Shown here: positions 55,966 to 64,000 of the stretch, piece after piece
Layout: every line of letters starts with the position of its first letter
Position numbering within the stretch: position 1 is the stretch's first letter
Source of the DNA: Elymus sibiricus
Taxonomy: Eukaryota; Streptophyta; Magnoliopsida; Poales; Poaceae
Assembly (NCBI GenBank): GCA_039707655.1
Contig: CM077676.1
Location: forward strand, 456,124,379 to 456,188,378
Reading direction: 5' to 3'
Length of the DNA stretch: 64,000 nucleotides
Translations under genes and position numbers: made by a program
Notes under the pieces: model-generated
Database searches by the model: none
The model's input: the letters and a program-made list of their open reading frames with translations, nothing else
Told to the model about the DNA's origin: nothing

Positions 55966-55989
55966 CTAGAGTCAATAATCTAGTCAACG

Positions 55990-58900
55990 CTAATGCACTT
56001 TACACCTATGGCATACTGGTGTAAAATATGCTTCGCATGTGGTATAGCCTGATGTCCAACGGATCTGACGACTTCAGCTTCGTGTGTAACTTTGCATATC
56101 CTTGCGTTTTCACGCTTTCACAAAATTCATATTTTGTGTGGACTTGGCTTTGCATATGTGTGAATCATTGGTCGAAACCTGATTCCTCAGACCGAGTTAT
56201 GGAGCAACTATCTGCAATAGTGTCCCATAGACCAAAGCCATCTTGGAACCATACTAAGTTCATGAATGAACTATATGATTCAACAACTTCTTTGTCGCTT
56301 CTTAAGCGTCAACATACTTAGCCTTTGTTATAGAATTCGCCACAGTATCTTGTTTGGAACAATTTCCAACTACCGTGCCATCATATTGTGTATTACACAA
56401 AACCCTTAACTTAAATCGAAAATCGCATGGAGCATTGATGAAGACTGTATCGATGTAATTACTTACAACGAGCACTTCATAATCTCTGCTTGCGAGAAAA
56501 CATGTCATCACTACTACTCTAGTACTCAATGACATCTTTCACTGTTGTCCTATGATCAGTACTTTGATCACTTTGGTATCCATACTCGCAACAACTTTTG
56601 GAGTATCGGACATATCTGGTTGTTTTACATACCATGGAATACATGATTAATCCAAACACAAGAGTGTGTGGAATCTCCATCATGTATTTTACTCATCAGT
56701 GTTTTGGGACACCGAGTCTTGCAAAAACTCTTTCCATGTGACTTCGGCAAGAATCACTCCTTGGCGTTTTAAATGCTAAAAAGTTTTAGCATCTTGTCAA
56801 TATGTATTCATTGCTTAGCCCCATTAGGTAAATCTATCTCCATAGATCATCATGCCTAATATTGAGGCTATTGAGCCTAAGCACTTCATCGAAAAACTAT
56901 TTTCAAATGAAGTCCTAATTCGTGTCAAGAAATTTATTTCCAATTAACAATGTGTCAAGTACACAAGGTTTTTAGAAATATTATTATGCTCCCACTTACT
57001 TTCTTGAATCACAAGCATCTTCGATACCCATTTGATGAAGTCAAACCCCTTTGACCATTCCATCAAAACCGAAGATTCCAACTCCACTTTGCTCTCTTCT
57101 GTTCATCGCTGGAACTCTGAAGTTTGCATACTTACTAGCATCCTCTGGATCGACAAATTACTTTGGACTGTATCACATACAAGTCCTAGGTTTCATTCCC
57201 ATTAGATGGAAATCCTTTTGTCATCCATGTTTCAAATCTCATGATTGAAACATGTATTAATTGCTAGTTCAACCCGAACCGACTTCAAGCATCGCTACGG
57301 TGAAACAACCTCATCGTAGTCAACTCCTTGAACTTGTTATTGCAACAAGTCGAGCTTTATGGATAAAACATTTTATCCACATCAGTTTATAGTTTCATAA
57401 GTATTCGTTAGACTCTAAGTCTTCCGAAAGGTGTATCAAGGTTTCAATCTTGAATCACTTATATGGAAACTATCTCGGATTGTATTGGCATTTAGCCAAT
57501 TCCGGAGTCAGGGCCCATCAACGCTTCCTTGTGTATCGTAGGTATACTGTTGTCTAACAACAATATCTCGTTTGCGCACCTGATAGGTTTGCACGAGCTT
57601 TGCCTACGTGGTTCAGCCGCAAGTTCGACCGAAGTCCATACATTTTATTGTAGAGACTTCCGTATCAGTCGCAGTAGGAAACTCCGGAATCACTTCCAAG
57701 GTTTCTTTCCTTTGACCTGATGACGAAGATACTGGTTATCTCGTCGAGTTGCACTGTCCTCCCACTCACCTTTTGTAAGAACTATTTTCTTTAAAAGCAT
57801 ACCGTTTTGTGGCAAAACCCTTTGCCTCGGTATAGTGGTGGGGGAATACCCAATGACTTGGGATAACCTTACAAAGTAGCACTTGTCTGATTTGGAATAG
57901 GTTTGTAACCTTTTACACAAGCCCCATATTCCAAATGTTAAGAAAAGATATAACATGGTTTGGCATACCATACCATGGCGTCATTTCAACAGACCTGATG
58001 GATCTCTTTTCAGTGTAAAAGCCGCAGTCTCTAAAGCATTACTCTTTAAAGGGATAATGGCAAATCTGTTTATGTCATCTTTGATCTTACCATGTCATAA
58101 ATGGTTCGATTACATCTTCACGGACTTTCCACTTGCAGTGGTGTTCCGGGAGGTGTAAGTTATGAAACCCCTTTCACAACTCATCAGACATTCGCTAAAC
58201 TTGTAACTCAAATATTCCTTTCTGCAATCGAATTGTAGAAACATAATTTTCTTGTTACAATATTTTCTTCTTCATTTTGAAAACCTTTCGAATGATTTCA
58301 AAAGATCCAGACTTACGTCTCATCAAGTAAATATCCATATATCTACTTGAGTCATTTCTAAAGATAGATAAATCCACTACTTGCAACAACATTTATTGGA
58401 CTACACACATCATAATGTATGATCACCAATATGTTCTTTGCTCGTTCCTTATGGCCTGTGAACGGTATTTCAGTCACTTCACTTTTCAGAGGAAAGTTGC
58501 AAGTGTCAGATGATTCAAAATCAAACGACTTCAAAATCCATTATAATGGAATTTTCCATGCGGGTTTCTCCAATGTGACCAAATGCAGTGCCACACTTGT
58601 GTGGTATTCTTTTAGTCTTGCGACATTTAGCGTCAGTGTTATGGATGTATCATATTACCATCAATATTCATAGCATACATCCCATCCTGTATGGAAGCAT
58701 GGCCCTTCATGTTATTCATAACACCAAACATCAAAAGTTCTCTTATGAATAACCTTCTTGCATAATACCTTATGCAAAGGGCTAGAGTGTATGAAACTCT
58801 AAATGAATTATGAAAGTAAATACAGAGGTAATGTATTATTATCAATATTCATAACATACATCTCATTCATAATGAAAATATGGCCCTTATGTTATTCATA

Positions 58901-59872
58901 ACATCGAACATCAAAAGTTCTCTTATGAATAACCTTCTTGCAAGATACTTTATGCAATGGGCTAGAGTGTAAAACTCTAGAATGAATTATGAAAGTAAAT
59001 ACATAGGGAATACACCGATGGAAGGCATAGTAACATTTACTATGTTCCCTGCATGTATCTAAACCTCATTCCTGGCTAGTCTTACAGGCTATAGTAGTTC
59101 TTACATCGAGTTGTAACAGAATGCAATCGAGCGGGTATCTTTGTGATTAACTCACAATACCCAAGAATTAGTGATTAACATGTTTAACCATAATTCCCAA
59201 GAACTATATCTTTGACCAGCCTTCTATACAACAAAAACTTGTATGACATTCATACATGAGCTGGATATCCCAGTCTTCTTTCCTTTTGCCTTTATACTTC
59301 TAACAGTTTAACTTTCAGTATTTCTCCTACTCTCAGAAGAAGCACCCAACTTAAGAGTGGCGATAGCCCTGGACTTCTTAGGCGTGAAAGTTTCACTAAC
59401 ACCCTTCGGATACTTCCTTTCTCTTTAAGTTGTTGTTTTATTCACCTTTCATCATATGACAGGCGTTCTCCTGGATCCCTCTCTTATCAGTCTAATGCAT
59501 AGTAAACTCCTTTACTAACAGTTTGCAAACAAACATTGCTTTGGATATCTCATATCTTTTAGCCTTTGTCTGTCTCTGAAAATGATTTTCAGATTTCATG
59601 AATATCACATAACTATCCAAACTTTCGAAGTTCGGGTCTCATGGAAGCAAACGTATTGCACTTGACTGAAACAAAATTCTAGCTTTTGGATTGAAGGACG
59701 AGAGTCACATGATCCATAGCATTAGCGGGAGAATACCGAAAGTATGCGATAGGACAAAGTCCTTCTCGGCACTATTGAGGACAATCCTCACATTACGTTA
59801 CCAACCGTAAAGTTTTAACCAGATATTTAACAGCTATTCAATTTTAATAGGGAAGGTGGAAACGCGAGCCAT
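55990..59872 (-). pseudogene. copy C gag-pol remnant (heavily decayed)
   Basis: Read on the minus strand, the remnant begins at an ATG at 59872 (MARVSTF) and shows a trace of gag (RNVRIVLNSAEKDFVL). Pol traces follow: YKARL-type fingers and VDYDE near 57330, LQR and SWNLRF near 57080, SKQDTVANSITKAKYVDA near 56320 for RNase H. They lie in the same order and spacing as in the intact element at 25259-29241, and the total length (3.9 kb) is nearly the same. Stops and frameshifts occur every few dozen codons and the YVDD box is not recognisable. No frame is longer than about 100 codons. It cannot encode a working polyprotein. Confidence 0.8.
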
Positions 59873-61240
59873 TATTCTACAACTATTATGCAAATCACAC
59901 TTAGACAGTGTTCAAAATTAATTGCACTGAGAATTAAAAGAATTAATTCTACAGTGCGCTCCCACTCAAATCAATATCTCTCATAATTGATTGTGAGTGA
60001 TACAAGATCCACATTTTAATTTAACGCCATTGATGTGGACATCACTGATGACGAGAATTTCAATTGGTGGGCAAACATGCCGATCACATCTCTATGTGAC
60101 TCCTGTTCATCTTTCGATGGGCGTGTTCTGAGCTCAGGACGATCAAGCCAGAACGTCAAGACAACCAAGTGATCTCGCTGCGAGGTCTGACCTCACCCGC
60201 CTCATGCCTCTCGATTCGTTCGTACCCATGTGGACATGGCGCACCCCGAAAAGATACGAATTTCAGACGGTGCTACACTTGGGAGAACACTAACTACTTG
60301 ATATTTTTGTGAGAGATCACCCTAATAAAAGCGACTACCGCGCAATCAAGAAGGGTGCATCATAAGGGATAAACATCTCAGGCAATTCATAATAGCATGA
60401 TAAGGTATAGCCCTTTCTGACAGAGAAGTCTTTCATTTCTTCGTCTCCGGCATTCGCGTCGGTGTTCACCTTCGCGAAGATTGCCACCACCTTGTCGATG
60501 CACCAGATAATATTGCTATCTCTATAGCTAATAAAATAAGTGCATTACTTAAGGTTGACACGCAGGTCATTAAAGTGCAATCATATGGCTCCAGCCATCA
60601 TGCCGAATCATGACACGCAGGTCATGTTAATTTTACATCATATAGTCATCTCATATATAATCAAATTAATATGAGCACTGCTATACCACATCATATGCAC
60701 ATGCAAACCATCCTGCAAAACCACGTTAGACGCCTCTAATCGGTTCATGCAAAATTTTATTTTACGTGGCTTCTAAGGTTTCGAAACAAACCGAAGCTAC
60801 CAACGTCCATCATTAAGCATGATAATCCAAGTCGCTAGATTAACATTCCAGGGTGTATGAAACACGAGATAATAAAATCTCGAGCCCCATACTAAACTTC
60901 GTCATACGCGTGACCCCCGTGCAGATCACATCTGCATTGCCCTTTCGTCTGCAAAATTTCATCTTTCTTTTTAACTACGGTGGAATTCAATGAACTGTTA
61001 GCACTTCGTTGATCAATCAGGATCGCGGATTGCCAGAACATTGAAACTCCACCATACTGTTATCAAGATCAGAAATATGCAAATTCCAGGGAAGCAACAA
61101 GAAACATCGGGTAACAGATTTCATCTGTTACCCGCACAAATAATTTTCAGCAATAGATCTCATCTACTACCTAATTGTATTGTGCAACACCCATACATCT
61201 CTATGTATTCTAGATCGCAACCTGCATCTACGCATAGCAC
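59873..61240 (-). other. copy C untranslated leader
   Basis: About 1.37 kb between primer binding site and gag remnant, on the minus strand. Words shared with the Angela-like leader (GACCTGCGTGTCA, GTAGCTTC, ATGATATGG-type) show common descent. No gene. Confidence 0.65.
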
Positions 61241-61255
61241 GGCTCTTGATGCCAC
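61241..61255 (-). other. copy C primer binding site
   Basis: On the minus strand GTGGCATCAAGAGCC follows the 5' LTR, comparable to GTGGCATCTGAGC in the Angela-like element. The likely primer is again initiator methionine tRNA. Confidence 0.6.
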
Positions 61256-63423
61256 TGTAGGGTAACGCAGCAGAAAACAAAAAATTTCCGACCTACGCAC
61301 CAGCCCAGGACCACTATGGAGACTGCATACAAGGTTTGATCATTTTCGTTACCGACTCGTAGCGCAGCGGAAGTAGAGTCGATGATGATCGGCGGTGCAG
61401 ATCCCCGCAGCTAGGATTTTACAACCTCCCAACCGCGAGGATGTATACCCTCATCTGCCCCGCGGACAGCCCTCCGGGAGGCGGTCGCACAGTCCCCCGG
61501 ACGGTGTCGCGGACAGCCCTTCGGGAGGACCTCCGAAACTCGGACTGTCACTCGGACAGCCCTTCGGGAGGACCTCCAAAACTCGGACGGTCACACGGAC
61601 AGCCCTTCGGGAGGCACTCTCGAACTAAGACCGAAACTACGAGCTCTCTACAGAGTTGCACACATACGGTGTCATCTATCCGGCAGGGCTTCGCCGTCCA
61701 GAACTAGTTCCCACCGGAACCCAGACAGCCTTTCGGCTCTACGAAACTATTTCGCTGGGAGGGAGAAGAGAAAGCCAGATCATTGCAATGGCACTTGTAT
61801 GTTGAGAAAGAGTGTGTCTTATGGCAGCCCACACACGTCCTATTTATAGGAAACCCAAGGGGTAGGGTGGTTTTACAAGAAAACCCAAAACCCACATGGA
61901 AAGGAGTCCCTCCCAAGGACCTAAAAGGTGAAACCAAGGAACAAGGGGGACTCCATGAAGGAGTCCACCATGTGGCCGGCCACACCCTCATGTGGGGCCC
62001 CAAAATTGGCCCCTATCCATCCATGTCATCCCCAAGATCTTTTGGAGCAAAGCCCCAAAAGGAGGCTTTTCAAAAATATCCCAAAAAGCACTTTCACTAT
62101 TCACGACGACATTTTTCAGCGTCTGATCGAACTGAAAATATTCATGTGGGCTTAGAACAATTCTAGTAACCACCAAAATAATTTTCAATGCGAGCCGGAA
62201 CAATTCCGGTTTAGTGATTTCATCTGCGAAAAGCATCTGAAGCGGTTTCGGCAGCTCCGGAACATTTCCGGTTTTCATCCCGGAAAATTCCAGAAAGTTT
62301 CCAGAATGATTCTGGCACCCTCCAAGAATTATCAGGCATGTGCTAAAACCAATTTGACTTTATGGTATCCTCTGAAACAACTTTTCAGTTTCACCGAAAC
62401 TCATCCGGTGACCTCTCTCTGCGGAACTTTTCCGCTGTCCGAAACTTTTCCGGCGTCCGAAACTTTTTCGGTGTTTTTCTCTCAGACTCCCTGTCTAGTA
62501 TTCAACAGATAGATGACCCTTAAGCGTGTGACCCTATAGGTTCGGTGAAGCATAGACATGACCCGGAACCCCTTCCGATCAATGATCAACATCGGAGCCG
62601 TGGACACCCATATCGATCCCTATACCCACACGAATAAATATTCGAGTGAACCTCCAGTTGCCGTGTGCTATTCCTGTTGCTTCGCGATATGTTACAATTA
62701 CCCGAGGTGAGACATGTAGGCATCCCCGTGGATCAACAACTTGTCCACTATGCCAGTTACCTCGTTGCCGGTATTGTTCTCTTTTCTCGTTCCCGTGTTC
62801 CGGCATCCCCGTGATCAAATCACAAAGTGTCTGGCCAGACGATGATGGATACCATAACACCGAGAGGGCCCAGAGATATCTCTCCATCGTCGGAGGAGCA
62901 AATCCCAATCTTGAGCTATCAAGTTACTTGACACACTTTTCCATGAACCCGTAAGCCGCCGTAATAGCCACCCATATACGGATGACGTTTAACAAACCCC
63001 AAAGTTCATGAAGCAAGCATGAAGAAAGTCGATACTCTCATGGTCTAAGGAATTATGCAAACATTAACTTCTCTGTGTTATAAACCATTAACTTATGACG
63101 AATGTATCTCATAGCATAACATCAATCGGGTCGATTCAACACAAGTGTTCTACCAACAATTGTGCCCTCAAAATTGCCGGCATAGCCATGCCCATGATCA
63201 GGAAAACATGATCATCATGCAATACTTGAGCCAGTCATAGAGGCTTGACTAGGAATACATTTTACCGTTTATTATCCCACACGTGCATATGAGTCTTCCT
63301 CCGAGCCTCGTGGTTATTGTAGACTCGAGAACCATAGCAGTTATAGCATGAAACATAAACCTAATTATGAACAGGGAGATAATCAATAACATTTATTATT
63401 GCCTCTAGGGCATATCTCCTACA
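61256..63423 (-). repeat. copy C 5' LTR (right)
   Basis: 2,168 bp, the same length as its partner, with about 26 scattered substitutions by eye. The minisatellite is at 61465-61620. Confidence 0.92.
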
Positions 63424-63960
63424 GACATCAATGTGCTCCAATGATATCCTTTGTTCAGGAGACCTTGTGATGGGGAAGCTCCGTCGTGCAACTACACTGT
63501 CAACGGGCACAACTACATCATGGGATACTACCTTGCAGATGGTATCTATCCTCAATGAGCGGCATTTGTGAAGACTATATCTGATCCAGATGGTAGGAAA
63601 CAATGTCTCTTTGCACAAGCGCAAGAAGGTGCTTGGAAGGATGTGGAGAGGGCATTTGAAGTGCTTCAAGCTCGTTGGTGTATTGTTCGTGGAGTTGCAA
63701 AGATGTGGGAAGTGGAGACACTTTGGCAGCTCATGACATGTTGTGTAATCTTGCACAACATGATTGTCGAGGATGAGGATGAAGAGGCAACCCGCACGCA
63801 TGATTGTGAGAAGCCCGGAGTTCAGGTTCGCCTCCCGAAATAAGAGGCGAAGCATATTGCAAACTTTCTTGAGATGCGTCGATAACTTCGAGATCAGGCG
63901 CATATGCAAATTCTCAATGATCTTGTGGAGCATATGTGGATCCAGGCTGAAAATCCCTAA
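63424..63960 (+). pseudogene. Harbinger-type transposase, C-terminal part
   Basis: After the second insertion the frame continues with NYTVNGHNYIMGYYLADGIY and, past a stop near 63559, FVKTISDPDGRKQCLFAQAQ, then KDVERAFEVLQARWCIVRG with the third catalytic acid (Glu) and VILHNMIVEDEDEE. In-frame TAA codons at 63841-63843 and 63892-63894 precede the probable natural end (QILNDLVEHMW, stop TAA at 63958-63960). The match to the C-terminus of plant Harbinger transposases is clear, but the gene is broken. Confidence 0.85.
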
Positions 63961-64000
63961 ACTATGTTTTTCATGTTTCAGTTATGCACTATGAACAAAT

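Larger units (their letters stand above)
53784..63423 (-). mobile_element. full-length Copia element, TGTAGGAG family (copy C), degenerate coding region
   Basis: 9,640 bp with two 2,168-bp LTRs (53784-55951 and 61256-63423) and a perfect GACAT duplication (53779-53783 and 63424-63428). Orientation is minus: the primer binding site complement is at 61241-61255, the polypurine complement at 55952-55965. Size, layout, polypurine tract and leader resemble the Angela-like element, so it is a relative. About 26 differences between the LTRs were counted by eye (about 1.2%). The gag-pol region is present at nearly full length but full of stops and frameshifts. Confidence 0.93.
50382..64000 (+). mobile_element. 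PIF/Harbinger-type DNA transposon with nested Copia insertions (right end outside window)
   Basis: A Harbinger-like terminus GAGCATCTACAATTGGACG starts at 50382 directly after a TTA target site (50379-50381). Downstream lies a transposase of the plant PIF/Harbinger type, broken by retrotransposons at 51517-53660 and 53784-63423. The right terminal repeat would lie beyond 64000, so the element borders are only half supported. Confidence 0.65.

Noticed and set aside
56028..58158. Frames of 60-97 codons in element C
   Set aside because: They are mostly antisense or shifted readings of the decayed gag-pol remnant on the minus strand.

Overview
The window looks like an intergenic stretch of a large grass genome, almost certainly Triticeae (wheat, Aegilops or barley type). 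The basis is one intron-containing plant gene followed by about 60 kb of nested transposable elements of wheat-type families: a BARE/Angela/WIS-like Copia element whose LTR begins TGTTGGAAATATGCCC, a Sirevirus-type Copia, a Gypsy LTR, non-LTR fragments, and Stowaway, Harbinger and Mutator DNA elements. The species and subgenome cannot be told from the sequence alone.

Layout. 141-2618 (+): a complete five-exon gene for a membrane RING-H2 protein of the NEP1-interacting-protein/ATL type, the only intact host gene seen. 2.6-13 kb: AT-rich intergenic DNA with small MITEs, a minisatellite-like ATGCCAT tract, a poly(A)-ended retroelement tail, and a 1.25 kb segment that recurs at 43.8-45.5 kb. 12968-37477: an RNase H-like (LINE-derived) ORF split by a 23.9 kb Sirevirus insertion on the minus strand (13446-37365, target duplication TCATC). 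That Sirevirus carries two further insertions: a related 2.87 kb solo LTR inside its left LTR (14388-17259) and a very young 8,988-bp Angela-like element (22145-31132, target duplication TCATA) inside its reverse transcriptase. 37.5-42.0 kb: the 3' end of a Gypsy element with a solo Copia LTR (38947-41032) nested in it. 42.2-43.0 kb: a second LINE fragment. 43-50.4 kb: MITEs, the second copy of the duplicated segment, low-complexity AT-rich DNA and an 820-bp Mutator-like element with a perfect 9-bp target duplication. 50382 to the end: a PIF/Harbinger element whose transposase is broken by a solo LTR (51517-53660) and a full Copia element (53784-63423) of the same LTR family, 123 bp apart and in opposite orientation.

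How the parts relate. The nesting gives a relative order of events. The LINE ORF and the Harbinger transposase were present first. The Sirevirus then entered the LINE ORF; its LTRs differ at many sites, its gag-pol has five stop codons in one otherwise unbroken frame, and its catalytic YVDD reads YVND. The Angela-like element landed in it much later: its two 1,841-bp LTRs differ at one position by eye. The minus-strand Copia at 53.8-63.4 kb has LTRs about 98.8% identical but a gag-pol full of stops, which suggests a non-autonomous element moved in trans. Four LTR families here carry short GC-rich palindromic arrays just upstream of the TATA box. No tRNA, rRNA, CRISPR array or bacterial-type feature was found, and I saw no convincing evidence of a wholly new gene system. 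The best leads are the palindromic U3 arrays, the intron-containing Sirevirus extra ORF whose intron holds the LTR minisatellite, and the 35-kb-apart duplicated segment with a filled and an empty MITE site.
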